Below, one piece after another: positions 7,375 to 15,495 of a stretch of 22,717 nt of DNA (its first letter is position 1; each line of letters begins with the position of its first letter). Under the pieces are notes generated by a model. It was not told the origin of the DNA and made no database searches. It saw only the letters and a list, made by a program, of their open reading frames with translations. A program made the position numbers and the translations under genes. This DNA comes from CAZQAA01 sp964591255 (GTDB lineage: Bacteria > Desulfobacterota > DSM-4660 > Desulfatiglandales > Desulfatiglandaceae). The DNA is taken from NCBI GenBank assembly GCA_964591255.1, contig CAZQAA010000052.1, positions 1 to 22,717 of the forward strand. The letters are read 5' to 3'.

Positions 7375-9426
7375 TCATAAGAGTATTCTGGCATCAACCG
7401 CCCATACTCCATCATTGTTCAAGATAAGGGGGTTTATATCCATCTCTTTTATCTCGGGAAACCTGATTGTCAGTGTTGAAACACGCACCATAATATCTGC
7501 AAGTATGGAGTAAAAACGACCTTCTATGAATTTCGATATGCTGGTCTCCTTTAACGTATATATGGCCTGGGACGTGTTAAGGGGAATCGCCGTCATGGCA
7601 ATATCGGCATATATCTCCACGTCCGTCCCTCCCTTCCCAATGACCAACATAGGACCAAGCTGCGGATCCCTCTTGACTCCGACAAACAACTCCAGGCCAT
7701 TGGTGACCATTTCCTGGACCAATACCCGTTTGATTTTTTGGCCGGTGGATAATCGATTTTGCATTTCCATAAGGACAGAGTCGAGATCCCTTTTTGTCCT
7801 TATGTCCAGTTTTACCATACCGTGCTCCGATTTGTGGACAATACCTTCAACTTCCATTTTCAGACAGACCGGTCTTTTTCTTTTTTCGAACGTGTCAGGA
7901 ATCTCTGACAGGTCATCTGATACCCACATTTTTGGAATCGGAATCCCGCAGTAATCCAGGATGGACAGTGCCTTGGTGAAGAGGAGGTGCTCGTTTTTTC
8001 CTTTTGTATCCTTTATAATCTGTTCAATCGCTTTGTGGTTGATATGGGCAAACGAAGGTCTCTTGCCGGTCGCACTTAGGCGGTCGACATATTGTGCATA
8101 GAGTTGCAATGCGCGGAATGCACGCTCGGGATGACAGAATGGGACAATGGGCAGATCACCTATTATTTTTTCTGCCTGTTCCTGTTCATACCTGCCTATG
8201 ATCCATGACAATACCGGTTTTAATTGGTCATGCGGGATTTCGGATACGATGGAAGAGATGGTTTTCAGGGTGGGCATGCCACTTATGCAAAACAGGATGT
8301 CCACCGAATCATCGGCCAACATGGCGGTCAATACATCTCTGTATACTTTTCCATAGCCATGTCTGAAACCTGCAGACATGATATCGACCGGATTTTTCGG
8401 TGTATAATAGGGAGGAAAAACCTTTGAGATGGTTTCGGTTGTGTGTCCGGAAAGTTCTGCGACACCAAAGCCGAACTTTTCACAGGCATCCAATGTGATG
8501 ATTCCCCCACCGCCAGTAGGGGTTATTATGCCCACATGCTTACCCTTGTTAAGGGTTAGTGTGGAGAGGAGTCGCGTTATGTCTTCAAGTTCAACGGTGT
8601 TTTCCACTACCAATAGGCCCAGTCCCCTAAAAAAGGCCTGATACGCTTCGTAGTCGCCCACCAGGGAACCGGAATGGGAAATGGCGGCCTCTCTGGCATG
8701 TCCTGTCCGACCTGACTTGAAAACTACAATGGGTTTTTGGCCCCCTTTTTCTGTCAAGACCTTCGCCAGCCCCTCTGCATCTTTTAATTCCTCAATGTGC
8801 AAGACCACCACCCTGATATCCTTATCATCCAAGAATCCTGCCAGCAGTTCCGGGACGTCGATGTCACAGCCGTTTCCTATGTCTATTCCCTTGCCTATCC
8901 GTAATCCGGAAAATCCCTGTATAAAGAGACCTGACTGGCATACACATGCAACTGGTGAATGGTGCGACGGGAGTTCAACGAATGAGGAAGTAAACGGGGC
9001 AAAGGCATTGACAACTCCCATGGAATTGGGACCAAGTATCCGTATACCGGTCTGCCGATGTATGTCTGTCAGTTCCTCCTGCAATTCTCTCCCCCGGGAA
9101 TCCGCCTCCGCAAAACCATCGCTTATCACCACCGCCACACCAATCCCTGCATCAGCGCATTCATGGAGGATATCAGGCACAAGGTCACGTACAACGGAAA
9201 TCACCGCCAGATCCGGTGTGTCCGGAATATCTCCTACCCTTTCATAACAGGGAAGTCCGAGGATATCCTGTGCGAATGGATTGACAGGATATATTTTTCC
9301 TTGATATCCGAAGTTCTTTAGTATTTGTAGGGGATTAAGGGCCCCAATTCCTGTTTTGCGGGACACGCCGATCATGGCCACAGAGGCCGGGGCCAAAAGA
9401 TTTTTGATCACTGTATCAGATGACAT
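7375..9426 (-). CDS. NDP-forming acyl-CoA synthetase (ACD/SucCD-like fusion)
   Basis: This 683-aa protein fuses the alpha-type and beta-type parts. Residues 1-135 form a CoA-binding Rossmann domain (PASVAMIGVSRKTGIGALNP), followed by a succinyl-CoA-ligase-like domain with the phosphorylated histidine in AISHSGSLVGDYEA (His251). The C-terminal 220 residues are an ATP-grasp domain with CLKMEVEGIVHKSEHGMV, VLVQEM and MLVIGKGGTDVE. The family interconverts acyl-CoA plus ADP/Pi with acid plus ATP and CoA, often for energy conservation in anaerobes. The acyl substrate cannot be told from sequence; the downstream crotonase suggests an unsaturated or hydroxylated acyl chain. Upstream by 47 nt is the GAF-HisKA gene. 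Confidence 0.88.
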   Translation of the reverse strand: MSSDTVIKNLLAPASVAMIGVSRKTGIGALNPLQILKNFGYQGKIYPVNPFAQDILGLPCYERVGDIPDTPDLAVISVVRDLVPDILHECADAGIGVAVVISDGFAEADSRGRELQEELTDIHRQTGIRILGPNSMGVVNAFAPFTSSFVELPSHHSPVACVCQSGLFIQGFSGLRIGKGIDIGNGCDIDVPELLAGFLDDKDIRVVVLHIEELKDAEGLAKVLTEKGGQKPIVVFKSGRTGHAREAAISHSGSLVGDYEAYQAFFRGLGLLVVENTVELEDITRLLSTLTLNKGKHVGIITPTGGGGIITLDACEKFGFGVAELSGHTTETISKVFPPYYTPKNPVDIMSAGFRHGYGKVYRDVLTAMLADDSVDILFCISGMPTLKTISSIVSEIPHDQLKPVLSWIIGRYEQEQAEKIIGDLPIVPFCHPERAFRALQLYAQYVDRLSATGKRPSFAHINHKAIEQIIKDTKGKNEHLLFTKALSILDYCGIPIPKMWVSDDLSEIPDTFEKRKRPVCLKMEVEGIVHKSEHGMVKLDIRTKRDLDSVLMEMQNRLSTGQKIKRVLVQEMVTNGLELFVGVKRDPQLGPMLVIGKGGTDVEIYADIAMTAIPLNTSQAIYTLKETSISKFIEGRFYSILADIMVRVSTLTIRFPEIKEMDINPLILNNDGVWAVDARILL

Positions 9427-9473
9427 ATATAATAAAAGATGTCTAACACGTGGATAACAATATCAAACAGGAC

Positions 9474-10349
9474 TTAACGCAGTTCGTCGTCCAGGGCTGC
9501 AATGTCCCCCTGATCTTCAGTGGCAATTTCTATGATTTGCGCCACCTTTCTTTCCAACGACATGACTTCTTCAGCTATTATGTCGACATATTTCTTGTTT
9601 GAATCATTATCAGGTATTTTTTCATGAAGTCTCCTGGCAAATCCCCCGATCACGGTCAGAGAATTTCTGAATTCATGGGCAATCCTGTTTGCCAGCCTGC
9701 CAAGAGCCGCATGTCTTTCGGCCTTGAGCAGCCTTTCATGGCTCTCTTTTAACTGGGCAGTCCTTTCTTGGACCTTTTTTTCGAGTTTCCGGCTGAAATT
9801 ATAAATTTCATCGTACAACTGGGCGGTCCTGATGGCCTGCCCTATCTGTGTAGCGATGATGTAAATAGCATCGCTGTAACGTTCGTGAAAGTAGTTTTTT
9901 CTTTTTGAGGTAGTGACAAGGATCCCTATAACCTCTGCCTCCACACTGATAGGGGTCAGGGCAAAGGATTTGGTGCCTTCCGCAATAACCAGACCATTTG
10001 CATTAAATCTGTCAGCCTGATCGACATCATTTACTATAATGATTTTCCCGGTCTGAAAACATTCCATCAGACAACTGCCGGGTTCCGGGTGTTTTGCTGC
10101 CCTTTTGATAAAAGAATCGCTTAGTCCCTTTTGACTCATTATTCTCAAGTTCCCATTGCTGTCCAGTAGCCGGATTGAACAGGCATAGAACCTGTATTCC
10201 CTTACAAGCAATTCTATTATCCCGTCCAGGACTTCCTGTAAATGGAGGAGAGAAGAGACAAGTCGGCTGATCTCGAGCAATATGTGCAGCTTCTGTCGAT
10301 TTTCCCTCTCTTTTTTTTGAAGCAGCCTGATTTCTGACGAATCATCCAT
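9474..10349 (-). CDS. GAF-HisKA sensor protein lacking an ATPase domain
   Basis: The protein has 291 aa. Residues about 20-180 form a GAF domain (ILLEISRLVSSLLHLQEVLD, then VIGILVTTSKR), followed by a coiled-coil linker (180-212) and a dimerisation/phosphoacceptor helix with ALGRLANRIAHEFRNSL, in which His225 is the phosphorylation site. It ends at TAA after AALDDELR, before any N, G1 or G2 box, so the catalytic HATPase_c domain is absent; only 47 nt separate it from the next gene, leaving no room for one. ATG at 10349 has AGGA 8 nt upstream. It may be phosphorylated by another kinase or act as a ligand-sensing dimer controlling the co-transcribed acyl-CoA synthetase genes. Confidence 0.8.
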   Translation of the reverse strand: MDDSSEIRLLQKKERENRQKLHILLEISRLVSSLLHLQEVLDGIIELLVREYRFYACSIRLLDSNGNLRIMSQKGLSDSFIKRAAKHPEPGSCLMECFQTGKIIIVNDVDQADRFNANGLVIAEGTKSFALTPISVEAEVIGILVTTSKRKNYFHERYSDAIYIIATQIGQAIRTAQLYDEIYNFSRKLEKKVQERTAQLKESHERLLKAERHAALGRLANRIAHEFRNSLTVIGGFARRLHEKIPDNDSNKKYVDIIAEEVMSLERKVAQIIEIATEDQGDIAALDDELR

Positions 10350-10537
10350 TTAGTTGATCCTGATGCAGATTATTGTCTATATGCCTATTTTCTATTAAAA
10401 ACCCAGGTGGCCTTAAAGTCAACCAATTATGGAGTCGGTTTTTGAGAGTGTTTAAACAGGTTGAGGTTGAACTTTTTCTTTTAGCGATTATAATTAAGCA
10501 TATTTGCATGAACCACGATCAGATTGGAGGTAAAATC

Positions 10538-11242
10538 ATGGAACGAATTTCTGCAGAAAGATCCACGCCATTAATCCTGGTAAATGAATTTGTGAGAAGC
10601 GTTTACAACTGGATGGCGTTGGGCTTGGGATTGACGGGCCTTGTGGCTTACTATGTTTCCCATAGTCCTGGAATAATGAATCTCATATATAGCAACCCTT
10701 TGCTCCTGATACTGCTTATGATCGGGGAGCTTGGGCTTGTTTTTGCCATCAGCGGTATGGTTAACCGGATGAGCGCTGGGACGGCAACATCCCTGTTTGT
10801 CATCTACTCGGTATTGAACGGCGTTACGTTTTCTTTCATATTTCTGGTATATACAAGCACATCCATCGTAAGCACATTTTTTATCTGCGCCGGGACATTT
10901 GTTGCCTGCAGTATCTATGGCTGGTCCACAAAAAAAGACCTTACCTCTCTTGGCGGTTTTTTTATGATGGGGCTTATAGGGATCATTATCGCATCCCTGG
11001 TGAACATGTTCATCAGAAGCAGTGCAATGGCCATGATAATCAGTTACATCGGTGTGTTCGTATTTGTAGGCTTAACTGCGTACGACACCCAGAAACTGAA
11101 AAATATGGCACTCACGCAGCCAGCAGGTCTTGATGCCGCCGTTGTCAGAAAGGGAGCCATATTAGGGGCCCTTTCTCTATACCTGGATTTCATAAACCTG
11201 TTCCTAATGTTACTCAGGATATTCGGACAGGGTCGGGATTAG
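10538..11242 (+). CDS. Bax inhibitor-1/YccA family membrane protein
   Basis: I start at ATG 10538, which has GGAGGT at 10526-10531, rather than the longer open frame from 10373 whose extra N-terminus has no ribosome site or recognisable content. The 234-aa product has seven hydrophobic segments and the family's signatures: FVRSVYNWMALGLGLTGLVA at the N-terminus and VGLTAYDTQKLKNMA near the C-terminus, including the conserved Asp. Family members such as YccA and BsYetJ are inner-membrane proteins linked to FtsH regulation or pH-sensitive calcium leak. It is divergent from the GAF-HisKA gene and is probably a single-gene unit. Confidence 0.9.
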   Translation: MERISAERSTPLILVNEFVRSVYNWMALGLGLTGLVAYYVSHSPGIMNLIYSNPLLLILLMIGELGLVFAISGMVNRMSAGTATSLFVIYSVLNGVTFSFIFLVYTSTSIVSTFFICAGTFVACSIYGWSTKKDLTSLGGFFMMGLIGIIIASLVNMFIRSSAMAMIISYIGVFVFVGLTAYDTQKLKNMALTQPAGLDAAVVRKGAILGALSLYLDFINLFLMLLRIFGQGRD

Positions 11243-11586
11243 AAAGGTGTCAAGCCTTGTTGTTGTCGTGATATTTCCGGATTAGTACAAACCTTCTCTG
11301 TCCGTATAGAAAATAAACAGACTTTTTTTCAGACAAAGCCCTACGGCTATGCCTTGCCTTTGCCCGACAGTCTTGTTAACATATCAATCCGTTGGCAGGA
11401 TTAATATGGGGACCTTCTCTCCCGTAAATTCTATCCCATAGCTGGCATGCTGCAATTGAAGAGTTGCAGCGTTATAGAAACTTGGAAATGCCATTATCCA
11501 TTCATCTTAGGTAAAACAGGCCACGAATGCTGAAAAAATCACGCAAGCAAAGCACATAGGATAAATTTATCACCAAATTTACCCAT
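11243..11586. other. Intergenic region without a recognised gene
   Basis: This gap of 344 bp separates the Bax-inhibitor-like gene from the PflX-like gene. It holds an inverted repeat, GCTGCAA at 11449-11455 with TTGCAGC at 11464-11470 and an 8-base loop, without a following T-run. I see no convincing coding frame, tRNA or clear promoter. It should contain the promoter for the three-gene plus-strand run that follows. Confidence 0.5.
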
Positions 11587-12579
11587 ATGATGAACCGACC
11601 TACTACTGGCATTATGACTGGAAGCATCAACAGCAATCCTGAACTCGTGGAACCTTCATATTTGAAGCTTTATAAAAGCGGCGAACTTGAGCTCCGGATG
11701 GAGAAGGCCATAGGCCTCATGGAAAAGTGCACCCTGTGTCCACGGGAGTGTGGTGTGAACCGTTTTAAAGGAGAGACCGGGTACTGCAAGACGGGGAGAA
11801 GAGCAGGGGTTGCAAGCTATAATGCCCATTTTGGTGAAGAACTTCCTCTGGTAGGTCAATACGGATCAGGTACCATATTCTTCAGCTCCTGTAACCTGCT
11901 ATGTTGTTTCTGCCAGAACTACGAGATAAGCCACCTGAACGAAGGAGTAGTTGTGGAATCTGACCAGATGGCTGAAATGATGATCGAGCTGGCCAAAAGG
12001 GGATGTCATAACATAAACTTTGTGACACCCACGCACGTGGTTCCCCAGATTATCGAGGCGCTTATAGTGGCCATTGAACAGGGACTCAGGGTGCCGTTGG
12101 TTTATAATTCGGGTGGATATGACAAGAAGGAGACCGTTGAGCTTTTGGACGGTATCTTTGATATCTATATGCCTGATTTTAAATCCTGGAATGATGAATG
12201 GGCCGGAAGGGTTATGGGTGCAAAGAATTACAGGCATGTGGCCATGGATGCAGTAAAGGAGATGTATCGCCAGGTGGGGGATCTGGTGATGGATGATGAG
12301 GGGATCGCCCTTAGAGGTCTACTGGTCAGACACCTTGTTATGCCAAACCGTGTGGCCATGACTGAAAAAATAATGGAATTCATTGCAACAGAGGTTTCGC
12401 CCAACACCTATGTGAATCTGATGGACCAATACAGACCCTGCGGCACAGCGGCTTCAGACGATATGATAAACCGCCGCCTCACGGCCAGGGAATACCGGGA
12501 TGCGGTAGATGCTGCACAGAAGGCAGGCCTTCATCGACTTGATCCAAGAGACCGGCCACGTATTATCTTTAACTTCTGA
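11587..12579 (+). CDS. PflX-type radical SAM protein (PFL-activase homolog)
   Basis: The 330-aa protein carries the radical-SAM cysteines in SSCNLLCCFCQN: Cys102, Cys106 and Cys109 form CxxxCxxC. Before it is a second cysteine group (Cys48, 51, 55, 67) in CTLCPRECGVNRFKG and TGYC, characteristic of the PflX/COG1313 group. Later motifs include FVTPTHVVPQI and YNSGGYDKKE. Members resemble pyruvate formate-lyase activating enzyme but their true targets are unknown. No good ribosome site precedes ATG 11587, so the start may lie a few codons further in. Its TGA overlaps the ATG of the phosphatase gene by one base, indicating translational coupling. Confidence 0.85.
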   Translation: MMNRPTTGIMTGSINSNPELVEPSYLKLYKSGELELRMEKAIGLMEKCTLCPRECGVNRFKGETGYCKTGRRAGVASYNAHFGEELPLVGQYGSGTIFFSSCNLLCCFCQNYEISHLNEGVVVESDQMAEMMIELAKRGCHNINFVTPTHVVPQIIEALIVAIEQGLRVPLVYNSGGYDKKETVELLDGIFDIYMPDFKSWNDEWAGRVMGAKNYRHVAMDAVKEMYRQVGDLVMDDEGIALRGLLVRHLVMPNRVAMTEKIMEFIATEVSPNTYVNLMDQYRPCGTAASDDMINRRLTAREYRDAVDAAQKAGLHRLDPRDRPRIIFNF

Positions 12580-13226
12580 TGGGACCAGAAAAAACATTTA
12601 TTATTGGGGATATCCACGGTTGCCTTAGCATGCTCAAAAATCTTTTGGACAAGATAGACTGGGTACCCGATACGGATAGGCTTATTTTTTTAGGAGATTA
12701 TATCGACCGGGGTGAGAACCCGAAGGGTGTTGTGGACTATATCCTTTCCCTTGTCGAATCTTCTTGTAACATAGATCTGCTTTTGGGAAACCACGAGGTC
12801 ATGCTTATGGATTATCTTGAAGGGAAAGGGCGTGATATGTATCTCCTGAACGGAGGTATCACCACCGTTGCAAGCTACAGGGCAGGCAGGTTGGAAGATC
12901 AGGAGCCATTGGTCTCCCGGGAACACATGTCCTTTTACCGGGCATTAAGGCCCTATATAGAGCTTGAGGATTATTATGTAGTTCATGCGGGTTTCAGACC
13001 CGGAATACCGGTAAAAGACCAGTCCCACGAAGATATGTTATGGATCAGGGACCGGTTTGTCTATTCCGACTATGATTTTGGTAAAAAGGTCATCTTCGGC
13101 CATACCCCGTTTCCTGAACCCCTGGTCCAGGGCAACAAAATCGGTATTGATACCGGTGCAGTATACGGCAACAGGCTGACCTGCCTTGAACTTCCGGAGT
13201 TCAGGTTCCATTTTGTGGAGGCATAG
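12579..13226 (+). CDS. PPP-family metallophosphoesterase
   Basis: This 215-aa protein has the complete motif set of the PPP phosphatases (PrpA/ApaH/bacterial Ser-Thr phosphatase group): GDIHG (Asp11, His13), GDYIDRG (Asp40, Asp43, Arg44), GNHE (Asn71, His72), VVHAGF and FGHTP. These bind two metal ions and hydrolyse phosphoesters. The substrate may be a phosphoprotein, a dinucleoside polyphosphate or another small molecule, and sequence alone does not decide. Its ATG shares one base with the stop of the PflX-like gene, and the dehydratase-like gene begins 4 nt after its stop, so the three are one operon. Confidence 0.86.
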   Translation: MGPEKTFIIGDIHGCLSMLKNLLDKIDWVPDTDRLIFLGDYIDRGENPKGVVDYILSLVESSCNIDLLLGNHEVMLMDYLEGKGRDMYLLNGGITTVASYRAGRLEDQEPLVSREHMSFYRALRPYIELEDYYVVHAGFRPGIPVKDQSHEDMLWIRDRFVYSDYDFGKKVIFGHTPFPEPLVQGNKIGIDTGAVYGNRLTCLELPEFRFHFVEA

Positions 13227-13230
13227 ACAA

Positions 13231-14226
13231 TTGATAGGAATCACAGCTACCATACCGGTTGAGATAATCTTTGCAGCAGGTCTGACTCCTGTTGACCTGA
13301 ACAATCTCTTCATTACATCCGATCACCCGGAAAGGCTTATATCACAGGCCGAGGCCGCTGGTTTTTCTCACAATATATGCGCCTGGATCAAGGGCATCTA
13401 TGCCACGGTTATCAATCACGGCATAAAACAGGTTATTGCGGTCACAGGAGGAGACTGCAGCAATACCATTGCCCTGGCAGAAGTGCTGGCGCGCAGGGGT
13501 GTGGATGTGATCACATTTGAGTATCCCTTGAGCAGGAAGAGGGATGTGCTCAAGGGCCAGATGGAGGAGCTTATGCAGCGTCTCTCTACCTCCTGGGAGA
13601 AGATCGGGGAGGTAAAATCAAGATTGGATGTAATAAGGGCCAAGTTGAAGAGACTTGATCGCCAGACTTACATGGATGATCTTGTTACAGGTTATGAAAA
13701 CCACCTGTTTCTGGTGAGGAGCTCGGATTTTGACGGAGATCCCCGTCGTTTTGAGGAAGAAATTGACAGATTTCTTCTCAAGGTGAAAGGGCGAAGGCCT
13801 GAGAAAGACAGAATACGGCTGGGATACCTGGGGGTGCCGCCGATTTTTAACCAGATTTATGAATTTATCGAGTCATTGGGTGCAAGGGTGGTTTTCAATG
13901 AGGTGCAAAGGCAGTTCAGTATGCCATTTGACCAGGAGGATATCGTAACCCAGTATCTTGAGTATACATATCCCTATGAAGTGGGAAGGAGGCTGAAAGA
14001 TATTGAACTGGCAGTGCATGAACGCCGGCTGGATGGTCTGATACACTATACCCAGACCTTTTGTTACAGACAGATATACGATATTATTCTCAGAGAATAT
14101 TTATCCATACCCATCCTTACACTGGAGGGAGACCGGCCAGGGCATATTGACGGTCGCACCGCTTTGCGCATTGAGACATTTGTGGAAATGTTGAAGGATT
14201 GGGAACCGGAGGGGCAGGTTATATAA
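13231..14226 (+). CDS. 2-hydroxyacyl-CoA dehydratase (HgdB-like) subunit family protein
   Basis: The frame is open from 13186, but the best start is TTG at 13231, 9 nt after GGAGG (13217-13221) and 4 nt after the phosphatase stop, giving 331 aa. It opens with IGITATIPVEIIFAAGLTPVDL, typical of the HgdB/BcrC/FldC family, and has cysteines at HNICAWIKG, TGGDCSNT and TQTFCYRQI that could ligate the [4Fe-4S] cluster. Family enzymes dehydrate 2-hydroxyacyl-CoA or reduce benzoyl-CoA by a ketyl-radical route and normally need a partner subunit and an ATP-driven activator. Neither is in the window, so this solo copy may have another function. It overlaps the end of the convergent permease gene by 8 nt. 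Confidence 0.78.
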   Translation: MIGITATIPVEIIFAAGLTPVDLNNLFITSDHPERLISQAEAAGFSHNICAWIKGIYATVINHGIKQVIAVTGGDCSNTIALAEVLARRGVDVITFEYPLSRKRDVLKGQMEELMQRLSTSWEKIGEVKSRLDVIRAKLKRLDRQTYMDDLVTGYENHLFLVRSSDFDGDPRRFEEEIDRFLLKVKGRRPEKDRIRLGYLGVPPIFNQIYEFIESLGARVVFNEVQRQFSMPFDQEDIVTQYLEYTYPYEVGRRLKDIELAVHERRLDGLIHYTQTFCYRQIYDIILREYLSIPILTLEGDRPGHIDGRTALRIETFVEMLKDWEPEGQVI

Positions 14227-15280
14227 TTTGGGGTTTGTATTCGAACCTGTATATTTCTGCAAGGGTCATGAATATAGTTATGATTAAGGGGCCGTATATT
14301 ATTCCCATGATACCGAACAGATTAATCCCCCCGATGATTCCTATGAAGACAAGGAGGGGATTCATCTGCATGCCCTGACCAATAAGCCTGGGCTTTATAA
14401 AATATTCTATGACCGAACTGTAAAACATATTATAGATCAAAAACCCGACTCCTATACCCGTTTTGCCCTGGAGCATAAGGATTACTGCAGCAGGTATAAA
14501 AACTATAGAGGCCCCTATAATAGGTAAGAAGGCCATAAAAGAAATGACTGTTCCCCAGAGGAAAGGAGAGTGCAATCCAAATATAAAAAAACCGAAACCT
14601 CCCAGAATACCTTGTACAATTCCCGACAGGCCGTTACCAATTATGATAGCCTTGCCCATTTCCTGGAACTTATTTGCCACCTTTTCCATTTGTCCTTCCG
14701 GCACAGGTATCAATTGAATAATATAGTTTTTGAGCCGTGTCCCGTCTCTGAAAAGATAGTAAATTACAAGCATCATTAAAAAGAAATGGACCAGGAAACT
14801 TAGAAGGTTTGAGGCAATAGAGCTGATCTGTTTATAGAGAAAAAGTCCAACATTTTTGCCCACAGAGGCGGCCAATTTTTCAACCGTTTCAGGTGTGAGT
14901 TCAAAACCTATATTTTTCCCGACTCTATTGATCCGTTCAACCCAAATGGAATCCCCGTTCAGTGTCTGCTGAATGCGTCCAATCGATACGGTACTGCTTG
15001 TTCGATTGTAGAATTCAAAGGCCTCCTTAGAGAGGGTTCCCACAAACCATCCCACCGGTACTATAAGGATAAGGAATATGAAAAGGATCATAATCAGGGA
15101 AGCAGATTGTTCACGCCCCTTAAATATGCGGCATACTCTGGAGTAGACAGGATAAAAGACACTTGCGATCAGAAGGGCCAGGACTATAGCCGAGACATAT
15201 GTCCAAAATAATCTCAGGAGCACAACCAGGGAGCAAAGCAGAAAAATGATGAAAAATTTGGAACCGTGTCCTTTTTCCAT
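14219..15280 (-). CDS. AI-2E/PerM family membrane permease
   Basis: The 353-aa protein has the family's layout: paired N-terminal helices (residues about 8-38), another near 60-82, a soluble stretch of about 80 residues, and a C-terminal helix block containing GNGLSGIVQGILGGFGFFIFGL, FLPIIGASIVFIPAA and FGIMGIIYGPLI. The family includes proteins named for autoinducer-2 export and cation/proton antiporters, so the substrate is open. It begins 28 nt after the tRNA-Sec gene on the same strand, with no clear terminator between, so it may share that transcript. Its stop overlaps the dehydratase-like gene on the other strand. Confidence 0.86.
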   Translation of the reverse strand: MEKGHGSKFFIIFLLCSLVVLLRLFWTYVSAIVLALLIASVFYPVYSRVCRIFKGREQSASLIMILFIFLILIVPVGWFVGTLSKEAFEFYNRTSSTVSIGRIQQTLNGDSIWVERINRVGKNIGFELTPETVEKLAASVGKNVGLFLYKQISSIASNLLSFLVHFFLMMLVIYYLFRDGTRLKNYIIQLIPVPEGQMEKVANKFQEMGKAIIIGNGLSGIVQGILGGFGFFIFGLHSPFLWGTVISFMAFLPIIGASIVFIPAAVILMLQGKTGIGVGFLIYNMFYSSVIEYFIKPRLIGQGMQMNPLLVFIGIIGGINLFGIMGIIYGPLIITIFMTLAEIYRFEYKPQII

Positions 15281-15308
15281 GGTTAGTCCTTTTTATCACA
15301 AGATGTTA

Positions 15309-15406
15309 TGGCGGAAGTGCATGGGAATCGAACCCACCTGCGAGGGTTTTAGCCCCGCACACCGGATTTGAAGTCCGGGAGCCCCACCAGTGAGCTTTCC
15401 ACTTCC
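15309..15406 (-). tRNA. selC: tRNA-Sec, anticodon UCA
   Basis: The 98-nt RNA starts GGAAGTGG and ends CACTTCC-G-CCA with CCA encoded. The anticodon arm is CCGGA-CUUCAAA-UCCGG, giving UCA (complement at 15369-15371). A five-pair D stem AGCUC/GGGCU, a long variable arm UGCGGGG-CUAAAA-CCCUCGCA and a T arm GUGGG-UUCGAUU-CCCAU are all visible. Long variable arm, UCA anticodon and overall layout match bacterial selenocysteine tRNA (E. coli selC is 95 nt). The eighth acceptor pair reads G-G, a small irregularity. It decodes UGA when a SECIS element and SelB are present. selA, selB and selD are not in the window. Confidence 0.94.
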
Positions 15407-15434
15407 GCAAAAAAACAAGGATGTTCTCTCCTGC

Positions 15435-15464
15435 CTATAACTTGAATAATATTACTATGTTAAA
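15435..15464 (-). promoter_or_regulatory. Possible promoter for selC
   Basis: On the minus strand TTTAAC (15459-15464) and TTATAG (15435-15440) are separated by 18 bases, a sigma70-like arrangement about 29 nt before the tRNA 5' end, in the 89-nt gap after asd. The match to consensus is moderate and AT-rich gaps give such pairs by chance. Confidence 0.3.
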
Positions 15465-15495
15465 AGATTTTCCAGTATACATCAAGGCCATCAGG

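Noticed and set aside
10373..10537. Longer N-terminus for the Bax-inhibitor-like protein
   Set aside because: The extra 55 codons are not family-like, and a strong GGAGGT site precedes ATG 10538.
11449..11470. Terminator in the gap before the PflX-like gene
   Set aside because: The 7-bp stem is not followed by a T-run on either strand.
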